A DNA stretch of 64,000 nt. It comes from Lachnospiraceae bacterium. Its GTDB lineage: Bacteria; Bacillota; Clostridia; Lachnospirales; Lachnospiraceae. This document shows positions 35,756 through 44,424 of the stretch, one piece after another. Both the position numbers and the translations under genes were made by a program. Below the pieces are notes generated by a model that had not been told where the DNA came from, did no database searches, and worked only from the letters and a program-made list of their open reading frames with translations. The stretch is from NCBI GenBank assembly GCA_019421365.1, contig JAHZFJ010000011.1, positions 62,001 to 126,000 of the forward strand, written 5' to 3'. How positions within the stretch are numbered: position 1 is the first letter of the stretch; each line of letters begins with the position of its first letter.

Positions 35756-37285
35756 TTATTTGCAGTTATTTAACCATTTCATAACGTTGTTCGAGATATA
35801 AAACTGATATAATTCTTCTCCATTTGATAAATCCAATTCTGAAATTTGTGCGATTTTTTCCATGCGATAAGTCATTGTATTACGGTGAATCTGCAACGAT
35901 TTCGCTGCAGCGGATATATTGGTGGCAGATAGGATATATTGATAAAGCGTATCGCAATATTCGGTAGAATTAATTTTGTCATATTGGCTTAATGTTATGT
36001 AATGAGTAGAACATAGTCCCGGTAATTTATCGTTTTCCATACAACTTAATAAATGGTATAAACAAAAATCTTTATAGTAAAAAGCTAAGGTATTATTTTG
36101 TAATAACTTACCTAGCGATAATGCCGCTTTTGCCTGGAGATAATGAGCGTGAATTTCAGGCAAAGTGGAGAAAGTACGGCTATATCCGGAATAAAGCTGA
36201 AGCTGTTCTAAAAGTTCAGTAATCTGACTAGCAATGAGTTCATATTCGTTCGCACTATTATAGTTTAAAACGACTATAATATGTTCATAAAAGCGGACCA
36301 CTTTTGCGAACGGATTAATTCGCTGTAACTGAATGGTGATATATTCAAAGTAATAGTCTAACGTTTTTTTTGCATCGACCTCGATATAGATAATCCGCAA
36401 GATAGGGCGTATTGACCAGTTTGTTGACTGGAGGCGATTCGTTAGGGAAAAATTAGACAGCTTCTTATTCTGAAGTAAATCAATAATAAGGCTCTCATAT
36501 ATCTTATCGGTGGTGTCATCTGTTAAATTATTCTTCATCTCTATTGCTAATAATTTGCTGAAGAAATCGGTTATTTCTAAATGATGATCCTCTAATTTTT
36601 GATTTACTTGAAAAACCACTATATAGCCCAAAACTTTATTGAGAGTTGATATTTTTTTAAGAATACGAGGCATTTGTTCTCCCAGACCGGTTTGGTAGAT
36701 AAAAGATTTTTCGCTGTTGAATAAAGTAATAGATGCCTTATCCTGTTTGAACACTAAAATAGATTCGGCACTACAGCAGCCTAATCTTTGAGCATCTTGC
36801 CATACTTTATCTTCTATTTGTTCGTTCTTTGTCATATAAACCACCTTAAAAGAAGCATTAGTAAGCATAATGGGGTTTCCTAATAACCTGGAACCAATAT
36901 CGATTAACTCTGGAATACTTTTTTCCTGAAGAAAACCATTGATCAGCAAGGAAGAATCATTTAGAAAACCCGTTAGTTCCTGAAAAATACATTGTACTTC
37001 GTAGAGCAACTCTAGGATATCTACACCAGGTGTATTAATGAAAAGAAAAGTAGGAAGGGTGTTAGAAATATCAATGTTCGGCCTATCTAATAAAAGAAAG
37101 CCAATTGAATCGTCATTAAAAAAATCTGCCCTTAGATGTTTAGAATAGCCAATATATAATGTACCGCTTGTACAGACAGTACTATTCGTTAAGGCATTAC
37201 AATGAAAAAAAGGCGTATTGAATCCTTTTTTGCATTCGATTTGATAATGGGGGAGTTTCTTTTGCAGTAGCATGTAATTAGTCAT
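35756..37285 (-). CDS. PucR-family transcriptional regulator
   Basis: A 509-residue regulator with the PucR C-terminal HTH (NISAAAKSLQIHRNTMTYRMEKI). The middle (about 105-270) has a PAS/GAF-like sensor segment (GNPIMLTNASFKVVYMT) and about 280-420 the diguanylate-cyclase-like GGDEF-fold region seen in CdaR/PucR proteins. It is divergent from the old-yellow-enzyme-type gene, with 262 bases between. AGAGGAATG precedes the start. It likely controls that neighbour; the ligand is unknown. Confidence 0.85.
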   Translation of the reverse strand: MTNYMLLQKKLPHYQIECKKGFNTPFFHCNALTNSTVCTSGTLYIGYSKHLRADFFNDDSIGFLLLDRPNIDISNTLPTFLFINTPGVDILELLYEVQCIFQELTGFLNDSSLLINGFLQEKSIPELIDIGSRLLGNPIMLTNASFKVVYMTKNEQIEDKVWQDAQRLGCCSAESILVFKQDKASITLFNSEKSFIYQTGLGEQMPRILKKISTLNKVLGYIVVFQVNQKLEDHHLEITDFFSKLLAIEMKNNLTDDTTDKIYESLIIDLLQNKKLSNFSLTNRLQSTNWSIRPILRIIYIEVDAKKTLDYYFEYITIQLQRINPFAKVVRFYEHIIVVLNYNSANEYELIASQITELLEQLQLYSGYSRTFSTLPEIHAHYLQAKAALSLGKLLQNNTLAFYYKDFCLYHLLSCMENDKLPGLCSTHYITLSQYDKINSTEYCDTLYQYILSATNISAAAKSLQIHRNTMTYRMEKIAQISELDLSNGEELYQFYISNNVMKWLNNCK

Positions 37286-37363
37286 GTTTCATTCCTCTTG
37301 TAATTTATTTTTCTGGTGTAGAAGCCTCTATGCAAAAATTGTAGAAAAATAGATATTTTTGTT

Positions 37364-37376
37364 GTGCATGATGCAC
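37364..37376. promoter_or_regulatory. Palindrome between pucR-like gene and oxidoreductase
   Basis: GTGCATGATGCAC is a 13-base inverted repeat upstream of a plausible oxidoreductase promoter (37409-37437). It is a candidate PucR-type operator; evidence is positional only. Confidence 0.35.
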
Positions 37377-37408
37377 TTTATTTCATCTCACATTTGGGTT
37401 TTATAACA

Positions 37409-37437
37409 TTGTTTTTGAATTATCTATATTCTATACT
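37409..37437 (+). promoter_or_regulatory. Promoter of the oxidoreductase gene
   Basis: TTGTTT (37409-37414), 17-base spacer, TATACT (37432-37437), about 110 bases before the start codon. Confidence 0.45.
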
Positions 37438-37547
37438 AATTTATATAAAGTAAAATATAGGATTTAGTTACTTTCCACATAATACCATAATAAGATACTT
37501 TTGAAAAGAAAAACTTACGCGTGAGTTTACGCAGATGGGAGCAGTGT

Positions 37548-39479
37548 ATGCAGTATAATTATTTACGAAAAGAAGGTAAAATTGGTTCGTTATCATTAAA
37601 AAATCGTTTTATTATGCCATCAATGGGAACAAGTTATGGGGATAATAAAGGACATATCACGAAACAGTCAATTGATTATTATACCGAACGCGCTAAAGGC
37701 GGTTTTGGATTAATCATTGTCGAAGTAACTGGTGTTGATAAGCAAGGTATCTGTACTCCGAACCAACCGGGATTATGGAGTGATGAGTTTATTCCGTATT
37801 GGAAAAAGTTAACGGAATCTGTACATAAATATGATTCGAAAATAGCAGTTCAGCTACATCATGCAGGTCGTCAGACATCTCCCGAATTAATCGGTAGACA
37901 GCCGGTGTCCTCATCTACTGTCGCCTGTCCTGTATTTGATGTTGTTCCTCATGAATTAACAGTGAGTGAAATCTATGAATTGGTAGAAAAATTCGGAGAT
38001 GCAGCAAAGAGGGCAAAGGACAGTGGATTTGATGCAGTGGAATTACATGCTGCTCATGGTTATTTGGTAGCCCAGTTTGTATCCCCTCAAGTAAACAAGC
38101 GATTTGACGAATTTGGTGGTAGCTTAGAGGGAAGAGCAAAATTCCCTGTTGAAATCATAAAGAATATTAAGAAAAAATGTGGAAATGACTTTCCAGTTAT
38201 TATCCGTATCAGCGGTGACGAAAAAGTGGATGATGGTCTTAATGTTTCTGAAACCAAAATTTTATCGCAGTATTTTGAAGAAGCAGGCGCAGATGCCATT
38301 CATGTTACCATTTGCACCTATGGCAGCTTAAAGTGGATGTTTGTTCCAGCGGATACGCCATCTGGGTTTAATACCTATACTGCAGCGGAAATTAAGGAAT
38401 CCGTATCGATACCTGTGATCGCGGTAGGAAGACTCAATACACCTGAAATTCAAGAGGATGTACTAGCAACAGGAAAAGCTGACTTTGTTTCTCTTGGAAG
38501 AGAATCACTTGCAGATCCAGAATTCCCAAACAAAGTGTTAGAAGGCAGAACCAATGAAATTTCGCCTTGTATTGCGTGTCTACAATCATGCGCTGGTTAC
38601 TTAATGAATCCGGAGAAATTAAAAATCTCTTGTCTAGTAAATCCACGTACTGGGCATGAGGGCGAATACAAGCTGGAAAAAGCAGAACAATCAAAGAAGG
38701 TTATGATAATCGGAAGCGGTCCGGCAGGACTAGAAGCTGCCTGGGTAGCTGCGAAGAGAGGTCATCAGGTTACCGTATACGAAAAGGCGGACAAACTCGG
38801 TGGACAGTTTAGAATCGCTGGAATGCCTCCAACAAAACATTTGATATTAAGTGCATTAAAATATTATATTACGATGGGAACGAAATACGGCGTAACTTAC
38901 AAAATGAATACAGAAGTGACAAAAGAGCTTGTAATGTCAGAAAAGCCAGATGCCATAATTATTGCGACTGGCGGAGAACCATTATTACCGAACATTCCTG
39001 GAATCAATAATTCAGACTTTGTGAATGCAGTGGATGTATTAGAAGGCAAAAAGACGGTTGGAAGAAACGTTCTAATTGCTGGTGGTGGAATGATTGGTAG
39101 TGAAACAGCTGGATTTTTAGGCGATCACAACCGCAAAGTTACCATAATCGATATGCTTCCGGATATCGCAATGGAAACATTTCTTGGTATTAGAGAACAT
39201 CTGGTTTCTCACGTTAAGGCATGCGGTACTGATTTGGTCATGAACGCTAAAATCAAAGAGTTTTTACCAAATGGTGTAGTTTATGAACAAAATGGTAGGA
39301 CGGAAGAATTAACAGGATTCGATAGCATTGTTTTAGCGATGGGAGTTAAATCGGTAAATACATTGGAGGAAAGTCTGAAAGGAATGGCTCCAGAGATCTA
39401 CGTGATTGGAGATGCAAAGAAAGTAGGGCAGGCTAATGCAGCAACAGAAGCGGCTTTAGCAGTAGCAGACCAATTATAA
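37548..39479 (+). CDS. NADH:flavin oxidoreductase, 2,4-dienoyl-CoA reductase type
   Basis: A 643-residue three-domain enzyme. Residues about 1-360 are an FMN-binding old yellow enzyme barrel (LKNRFIMPSMGT, AVQLHHAGRQT, ELHAAHGYLVAQFVSPQVN). A [4Fe-4S] motif follows (CIACLQSC plus CLVNP), and residues about 385-643 bind FAD and NAD (GSGPAGLEAAWVAAKRGHQV, AGGGMIGSETAGFL). It belongs with FadH, trimethylamine dehydrogenase and enoate reductases that reduce activated C=C bonds. The start at 37548 gives the normal N-terminus; GGGAGC lies upstream. The substrate is unknown. Confidence 0.9.
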   Translation: MQYNYLRKEGKIGSLSLKNRFIMPSMGTSYGDNKGHITKQSIDYYTERAKGGFGLIIVEVTGVDKQGICTPNQPGLWSDEFIPYWKKLTESVHKYDSKIAVQLHHAGRQTSPELIGRQPVSSSTVACPVFDVVPHELTVSEIYELVEKFGDAAKRAKDSGFDAVELHAAHGYLVAQFVSPQVNKRFDEFGGSLEGRAKFPVEIIKNIKKKCGNDFPVIIRISGDEKVDDGLNVSETKILSQYFEEAGADAIHVTICTYGSLKWMFVPADTPSGFNTYTAAEIKESVSIPVIAVGRLNTPEIQEDVLATGKADFVSLGRESLADPEFPNKVLEGRTNEISPCIACLQSCAGYLMNPEKLKISCLVNPRTGHEGEYKLEKAEQSKKVMIIGSGPAGLEAAWVAAKRGHQVTVYEKADKLGGQFRIAGMPPTKHLILSALKYYITMGTKYGVTYKMNTEVTKELVMSEKPDAIIIATGGEPLLPNIPGINNSDFVNAVDVLEGKKTVGRNVLIAGGGMIGSETAGFLGDHNRKVTIIDMLPDIAMETFLGIREHLVSHVKACGTDLVMNAKIKEFLPNGVVYEQNGRTEELTGFDSIVLAMGVKSVNTLEESLKGMAPEIYVIGDAKKVGQANAATEAALAVADQL

Positions 39480-39489
39480 ATTACATGTA

Positions 39490-39527
39490 AAACCGGATGC
39501 GCCATGTAAAGTGCGTTAATCCGGTTT
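39490..39527 (+). terminator. Hairpin after the oxidoreductase gene
   Basis: AAACCGGAT (39490-39498) pairs with ATCCGGTTT (39519-39527) around a 20-base loop; only a short T stretch is present. The next gene starts 23 bases on, so read-through is likely. Confidence 0.55.
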
Positions 39528-39550
39528 CCATAAGATAACTGGAGGAAAAA

Positions 39551-40693
39551 ATGTTTCAAGAAAATAATTTAGAAATTATAAAAATGTTTGTACAAACCCA
39601 AGTGGACACCTATCCGGACGGTGTCATATTTGCCATCATTAAGAATGATATCATTACTTGGCAAATCGCATCTCATTTTGTGCTAGATACATATGAAGTA
39701 GGGAAGAGCATAAGTAACAGTACCATAGACAAGGCGATTCAAACAAAACAAGCACAAACAGCTAAAGAATTTGATTCGGATAACGAGATGAAGATTTCTA
39801 TTAATGCAATACCTATTCTCGATGAAGAAGAAGTCTGTCGGAGTGTTTTTGTTACAGTAACTCCGGTTGTGCACCCTGTGCAGAAAGGGTTTCAATATTT
39901 TGCTCCAATCATACAAGAAATCTTTAAAGAAGGCTCTTTGATTACTATGACGAATCAGAAAGAAGTTCAACAGGTTCAGCGTAGTGAAAAGTATGATATC
40001 GAAGCGATAGTTCCGGGGTTTGATATTACAACCACATCCGTTGATGTTGATGCTATGACGACACGTAATTTTGTGCATTCTGATGATGATACGCTTTTGT
40101 ATGGCCCGCCTATACGTGTTCTTGTTGCACCATATTTTGATGAAGATACCAATGAAGTACTTGGAGTGGTAAATATACTTAGACCGAAACAAGCCGAATT
40201 GGATTTGAAAAATTTATCTACTAATTTGGAAAGACAGCTTACGGAAGTTTCATTGACGATTCAGGAAATCGCTAATGCTTCAACTGACATTCATTCAAAT
40301 GAACAGGAAGTTAATAAGGAAATAGAAGATATAACAGATTTAGCTAATGAGATAGTAGAAATCAGCAACATGATTAAATCCATTGCAGATTCAACCAAAA
40401 TGCTCGGTCTGAATGCATCTATTGAAGCAGCAAGGGCAGGTACCGTTGGAAGAGGCTTTGGCGTGGTTGCAGTTGAAATCAATAAGTTATCAGAGCAATC
40501 AAGAAATACAGTTCCAAAGATACAGAAGTTGACCGAAGATATTATTGTAAAAGTAAAAGAGTCTAAAAGAAAGAGCCATAATTCCCTTGCATCTAGTCAA
40601 GAACAAGTCGCGGCTACAGAAGAAATTACAGCCACGATTGAAGATATCCAAGCGGCTTCCGTCGAATTGGTGGATATTGCAAATCGAATATAA
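39551..40693 (+). CDS. Soluble MCP-like signalling protein
   Basis: A 380-residue protein with no membrane segment. Residues 1-220 are an unrecognised sensor region; from about 225 there is a coiled-coil ending in the methyl-accepting signalling tip (MLGLNASIEAARAG, GRGFGVVAVEINKLSEQS). The descending half is short, and the protein stops about 70 residues after the tip, so it lacks standard adaptation segments. GGAGGAAAA precedes the ATG. It follows the oxidoreductase and may sense a cytoplasmic redox or metabolite signal; whether it binds CheA/CheW is doubtful. Confidence 0.75.
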   Translation: MFQENNLEIIKMFVQTQVDTYPDGVIFAIIKNDIITWQIASHFVLDTYEVGKSISNSTIDKAIQTKQAQTAKEFDSDNEMKISINAIPILDEEEVCRSVFVTVTPVVHPVQKGFQYFAPIIQEIFKEGSLITMTNQKEVQQVQRSEKYDIEAIVPGFDITTTSVDVDAMTTRNFVHSDDDTLLYGPPIRVLVAPYFDEDTNEVLGVVNILRPKQAELDLKNLSTNLERQLTEVSLTIQEIANASTDIHSNEQEVNKEIEDITDLANEIVEISNMIKSIADSTKMLGLNASIEAARAGTVGRGFGVVAVEINKLSEQSRNTVPKIQKLTEDIIVKVKESKRKSHNSLASSQEQVAATEEITATIEDIQAASVELVDIANRI

Positions 40694-40712
40694 CTAAGAG
40701 AAAAGTTATCAG

Positions 40713-40752
40713 AACGGCCAGAAACGATTGCTATTGTTGCTGGTCGTTTTTT
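40713..40752 (+). terminator. Terminator after MCP-like gene
   Basis: AACGGCCAG (40713-40721) pairs with CTGGTCGTT (40740-40748, one G-U pair), followed by T residues. Confidence 0.75.
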
Positions 40753-40817
40753 GCATCCAATCCACAATGTTTAATTATATGTGCTAGAAAGTTATAATGC
40801 CTATAAAAATATTTGGT

Positions 40818-40876
40818 TGTAACTATTGACATTACAACAAGAGGGTGATATATTAGCTGTAACAATAAAAGTTACA
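40818..40876 (+). promoter_or_regulatory. Promoter with two TGTAA-N9-TTACA operators
   Basis: TTGACA (40826-40831), 17-base spacer, TATATT (40849-40854). Operator 1, TGTAACTATTGACATTACA (40818-40836), covers the -35 box; operator 2, TGTAACAATAAAAGTTACA (40858-40876), lies just after the start site. Both match the Rrf2 gene operator at 35120-35138. Confidence 0.8.
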
Positions 40877-40901
40877 ACTAAAAGCATTGGAGGAAATGAA
40901 T

Positions 40902-41531
40902 ATGAAAATAGCAGTAGTATGTGCAAATGGTAAGGCAGGACAGTTAATCGTCAAAGAGGCAGCAGATAGAGGTCTTGAAGTGACGGCAATCGTTAGAGGT
41001 GAAAACAAAACAGTAGCGAACAATGTAATCAAAAAGGATCTATTTGATTTGACAACAGCTGATTTAGAACAGTTTGATGCAGTTGTGGATGCATTTGGAG
41101 CATGGACACCAGAAACATTACCGCAACATAGCACTTCATTAAAACATCTTTGTGATATACTTTCTGGAAAGCAAACTCGTCTCCTTGTTGTAGGTGGAGC
41201 AGGAAGTCTCTATGTAAATCCTGAACATACAATTCAGGTTATGGAAGGTCCTGATTTCCCTGAAATGTTTAAGCCATTAGCAACTGCCCAAGGAAAGGCA
41301 CTGAAAGAACTTCGTTTAAGAAATGATGTAAAATGGACATTTGTTAGTCCTGCTTGTGACTTCCAAGCAGATGGAGATAAGACAGGTGAATATATTCTTG
41401 CAGGAGAAGAGCTTACCTTAAACAGCAAAGGTGAAAGTATTATCAGTTATGCAGATTATGCAGTAGCAATGTTGGATGAGATTACAAAGGGTAATCACAT
41501 TGGAGATAGAATTAGTGTCGTAAGAAAGTAA
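40902..41531 (+). CDS. NAD(P)-dependent reductase, YwnB-like
   Basis: A 209-residue atypical short-chain dehydrogenase of the NAD(P)-binding/NmrA-like group. The N-terminus MKIAVVCANGKAGQLIVKEA is the dinucleotide-binding motif, and FVSPACDFQADGDKTGEY resembles the YwnB/YwnB-like substrate region. GGAGGAAATG precedes the ATG at 40902. In Bacillus the ywnB gene is linked to the Rrf2 gene ywnA; here the two are separate but share an operator. It is probably a stress-induced quinone or aldehyde reductase (inference). Confidence 0.82.
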   Translation: MKIAVVCANGKAGQLIVKEAADRGLEVTAIVRGENKTVANNVIKKDLFDLTTADLEQFDAVVDAFGAWTPETLPQHSTSLKHLCDILSGKQTRLLVVGGAGSLYVNPEHTIQVMEGPDFPEMFKPLATAQGKALKELRLRNDVKWTFVSPACDFQADGDKTGEYILAGEELTLNSKGESIISYADYAVAMLDEITKGNHIGDRISVVRK

Positions 41532-41580
41532 TAACAGATACTTTATATTTTACAACGTCATGGTAAGGTGAAAAACATTG

Positions 41581-41615
41581 GCAGTTCAAAGACTACATTC
41601 TTTGAGCTGCTTTTT
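41581..41615 (+). terminator. Terminator between YwnB-like and PPOX-ferredoxin genes
   Basis: GCAGTTCAAAG (41581-41591) pairs with CTTTGAGCTGC (41600-41610, one G-U pair) and is followed by TTTTT. It splits the apparent operon or tapers its expression. Confidence 0.75.
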
Positions 41616-41700
41616 GAAGATAACCATTCATTAGGAAATTGCTTTTACAAAGAGTTTCGCAATTATCTACATACATCTATAACGAAAAGGAGTTGCGGTA

Positions 41701-42333
41701 ATGAACACGAAGGGCTACTTAAATATATTAAGAAACGAGATACATTCAACGGTTTTTGCAACAGTAGACAGCCAAGGACTTCCGGTTGCGAGAGTGATTG
41801 ATATTATGCTTGTTGATGATGACAGTTTATATTTTATTACAGCCAAGGGAAAAGAGTTTTATAAACAACTTATGGATAAAAAGTTTGTTGCTATTAGTGG
41901 AATGACCGGTGGGGAAGGTTCCTTAGATAAAAAAGCAATCTCTATCAGGGGAAAAGTGGAAAACATTGGAACGGAGAAGCTTAGTGAAGTATTTAGGGAA
42001 AATCCTTATATGGCAGAAATATATCCAGATGAGAGCAGCAGGATGGCGTTAGTAGTATTCCGAGTATATGAAGGGCAAGGTGAATTTTTCGACCTGTCCA
42101 CAAAGCCAATTACTAGAGATACCTTTTATCTGGGAAGTCAAAGAAAAGAACATAAACAAGAGGGCATATATGTTATTACAGACAGATGTAATGGTTGTGG
42201 AACTTGTTATTCCAAATGTCCACAAAGATGTATTGATTTATCGGTTAAACCAGTTGTTATTAATCAGGCAAATTGCTTACATTGTGGTAATTGTATGGAA
42301 GTATGCCCATTTGACGCAGTTGAAAAAAAGTAA
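41701..42333 (+). CDS. Pyridoxamine-phosphate-oxidase-like flavoprotein fused to 2x[4Fe-4S] ferredoxin
   Basis: A 210-residue fusion. Residues 1-145 are a split-barrel PPOX-type flavin-binding domain (HSTVFATVDSQGLPVARVI). Residues about 155-210 form a bacterial ferredoxin with two full cluster motifs, CNGCGTCYSKCP and CLHCGNCMEVCP. Such proteins shuttle electrons between ferredoxin clusters and FMN, probably in reductive detoxification. AAAAGGAG precedes the ATG. It lies directly upstream of the sirtuin-macrodomain pair. Confidence 0.9.
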   Translation: MNTKGYLNILRNEIHSTVFATVDSQGLPVARVIDIMLVDDDSLYFITAKGKEFYKQLMDKKFVAISGMTGGEGSLDKKAISIRGKVENIGTEKLSEVFRENPYMAEIYPDESSRMALVVFRVYEGQGEFFDLSTKPITRDTFYLGSQRKEHKQEGIYVITDRCNGCGTCYSKCPQRCIDLSVKPVVINQANCLHCGNCMEVCPFDAVEKK

Positions 42334-42351
42334 GATGGGTTATTTAGATAA

Positions 42352-42414
42352 TAGGCAATTGAAGGCATATTAAACAAAGATACGCTGCAGGCAGAAGAGT
42401 TTAGTAATTGCCTA
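42352..42414 (+). promoter_or_regulatory. Stem-loop before the sirtuin gene
   Basis: TAGGCAATT (42352-42360) and AATTGCCTA (42406-42414) are perfect inverted repeats with a 45-base loop, just upstream of the sirtuin ribosome binding site. The role is unknown. Confidence 0.35.
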
Positions 42415-42435
42415 ATTCAGAAAGGATTAAAAAAG

Positions 42436-43353
42436 ATGGACTTAACACAACTTTTAAGTGGTATGCCTGCAAGGGATTATGTATTCCAGCAGATGTCTTA
42501 TGAGGAACAGATTAAGCAGGCAGCAGATATGGTAAAAGAAGCAGATGCAGTGTTGATTGGAGCAGGAGCAGGGCTTTCTACGGCTTCAGGGCTTAATTAT
42601 GGCGGAAAACGCTTCAACGATAACTTCGGTGAATTTATTGATAAATATGGTTCCGTGTATATGAAAGATATGTACAGTGCAGGTTTCTATCCGTTTCCTA
42701 CTGAGGAAGCAAAATGGGGATACTGGTCAAAGCATTCTTACATTAACCGCATTGAACCAGAAGGACTACCCCTATATAAACAAGTACATGAGATGATTAA
42801 GGGAAAGGAGCATTTTGTATTAACAACAAATGTGGATCATCAGTTCTTCAAATCGGGCTTTGCGGACGAAGATATTTTTGCAACACAGGGAGACTACGGT
42901 TTAATACAATGTGAGAAGGGCTGTCATAATAAGACGTATAATGCGATCAACATGTTTAAGCAAATGAATCAGGCAAGAAAAGACTGTCTGGTACCATCAT
43001 ATATGGTTCCAAAATGCCCTGTATGTGGCGGGACAATGGCGATGAATCTTAGATGCGACCAGCATTTTGTAGAAGATGAACAATGGCATGAGGCAGCTAA
43101 ACGGTATGGAGCATTTTTAGAAAATAGCACAGGTAAAAAAGTTGTGCTATTAGAACTTGGGGTCGGCTTTAACACACCAACGATTATTCGATTCCCATTT
43201 GAGAAGATGATGCAGAAATACAAGGAGTGGACGCTCATTCGTTTGAACCTAGATGAAGCGGTGGTACCGGAGGGCTTAGGAAATCGGTGCATTGGAATCA
43301 ATGAAGATATGGTAAAGAGCGTATCGGATATTGCATCTAAGTTAGGATTATAA
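42436..43353 (+). CDS. SirTM-type (class M) sirtuin, probable protein ADP-ribosyltransferase
   Basis: A 305-residue sirtuin. It has the NAD motif GAGAGLSTASGLNYGG, zinc cysteines in CEKGCHN and CPVCGG, and GVGFNTP. In place of the deacetylase TQN-D and catalytic His, it shows TTNVDHQF (Asn132) and ATQGDYG (Gln151). The Asn-Gln pair with 19-residue spacing matches that of SirTM enzymes of Streptococcus and Staphylococcus, known to ADP-ribosylate a lipoyl carrier protein instead of deacetylating. The macrodomain gene follows 21 bases later. No GcvH-L or lipoate ligase gene is in this window, so the target here is open. Confidence 0.88.
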   Translation: MDLTQLLSGMPARDYVFQQMSYEEQIKQAADMVKEADAVLIGAGAGLSTASGLNYGGKRFNDNFGEFIDKYGSVYMKDMYSAGFYPFPTEEAKWGYWSKHSYINRIEPEGLPLYKQVHEMIKGKEHFVLTTNVDHQFFKSGFADEDIFATQGDYGLIQCEKGCHNKTYNAINMFKQMNQARKDCLVPSYMVPKCPVCGGTMAMNLRCDQHFVEDEQWHEAAKRYGAFLENSTGKKVVLLELGVGFNTPTIIRFPFEKMMQKYKEWTLIRLNLDEAVVPEGLGNRCIGINEDMVKSVSDIASKLGL

Positions 43354-43373
43354 GAGAAGAAGAGGAGGAAACC

Positions 43374-44207
43374 ATGCAGGAATTGAATAATCAGTCAGAT
43401 AGATTAGAGTATCTGTTAGAGAAATTAAAGAAGGATTCTGGACAGTATCGCAATTTAGTAGTAAAGGATAATTATGAAGAAAAGCGTATGGTTCTTCGTT
43501 CCCTTATGAATATACGTATGCCAGAAAACATTGAGGAAGACGTATTGATGGTACAGGATGAATTCTTACAGGAAGAAGCAAAAGAAAAGGGAATTGTAAG
43601 ATTATCGAATATTCCAACGGTAAAGGAACAGTATAAAAGTACACATGAGCATGCAGATAAAATATCTATCTGGCAAGGGGATATTACTAGACTTGCAGTG
43701 GGGGCGATTGTAAATGCTGCAAACGCTCAGATGCTTGGCTGTTTTGTTCCATGTCACAGATGCATTGATAATGCGATACACAGTGCAGCTGGTATGCAAC
43801 TAAGAGAAGAATGTAATCATCTAATGAATCAAAAACGTATCCGGTATGGACAAAGATATGAAGAACCGACTGGAAAGGCGGAAATTACAAAAGCATATAA
43901 TCTTCCGGCTGAATATGTCATTCATACAGTTGGACCAATTGTCGGTTGGAGGTTAAATGATTCCTTACGTCAAGATTTAAGAAACTGTTATCAGAGCGTA
44001 CTAGCCTGTGCTGTTGAACATAATATAAGGAGTATTGCTTTTTGTTGTATATCTACAGGAGAATTTCATTTCCCAAATGATGAAGCTGCAAAGATAGCGG
44101 TAGAAACGGTATCAGAATTCATACGTGAGCATGAAGATGCATTTGACAGAATAGTCTTTAATGTGTTTAAAGAGTTGGATAAAGAGTTATATGTTTCAAT
44201 GCTGTAA
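43374..44207 (+). CDS. Zinc-type macrodomain ADP-ribosylhydrolase
   Basis: A 277-residue protein with an N-terminal helical region (1-90) and a macrodomain (about 98-277). ADP-ribose motifs are GDITRLAVGAIVNAANAQML, the zinc-site stretch CHRCIDNAIHSAAG, VIHTVGPIV and CISTGEFHFPN. Cys/His placement fits the zinc-containing macrodomains that pair with SirTM and remove the ADP-ribose mark. AGAGGAGG precedes the ATG. With the sirtuin it forms a writer-eraser pair. Confidence 0.9.
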   Translation: MQELNNQSDRLEYLLEKLKKDSGQYRNLVVKDNYEEKRMVLRSLMNIRMPENIEEDVLMVQDEFLQEEAKEKGIVRLSNIPTVKEQYKSTHEHADKISIWQGDITRLAVGAIVNAANAQMLGCFVPCHRCIDNAIHSAAGMQLREECNHLMNQKRIRYGQRYEEPTGKAEITKAYNLPAEYVIHTVGPIVGWRLNDSLRQDLRNCYQSVLACAVEHNIRSIAFCCISTGEFHFPNDEAAKIAVETVSEFIREHEDAFDRIVFNVFKELDKELYVSML

Positions 44208-44266
44208 AAAATAACTGTCCTTTTTTCTTAATAGGTATTTTTTCTATAATAAACAATGAATCGTGC

Positions 44267-44313
44267 AAACCAGGCTATGTACAACGTACTATACGTTCAT
44301 AAGCCTGGTTTTT
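44267..44313 (+). terminator. Terminator after the macrodomain gene
   Basis: AAACCAGGCT (44267-44276) pairs with AGCCTGGTTT (44302-44311), then T residues. Confidence 0.8.
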
Positions 44314-44338
44314 GATGTGTTAAAAAGACAAAATATTA

Positions 44339-44369
44339 TTGACAAACATAATCTAATTGTATACAATTA
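44339..44369 (+). promoter_or_regulatory. gpx promoter with OhrR-type operator
   Basis: TTGACA (44339-44344), 17-base spacer, TACAAT (44362-44367). The palindrome TAATTGTATACAATTA (44354-44369) covers the -10 box and resembles the known Bacillus OhrR operator core ATTGTATACAAT. The OhrR gene lies in this operon. Confidence 0.8.
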
Positions 44370-44424
44370 AATTATGATAAATCGAATAGAGGAATAATTT
44401 TTTTAGGAGGAAAGGTAGGTTTAT

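Noticed and set aside
41568..41801. 77-codon frame overlapping the start of the PPOX-ferredoxin gene
   Set aside because: It runs through the terminator at 41581-41615 and out of frame into a well-supported gene; no ribosome binding site.
42068..42373. 101-codon frame inside the PPOX-ferredoxin gene
   Set aside because: It is an out-of-frame shadow of the ferredoxin domain, which has intact cluster motifs in the main frame.
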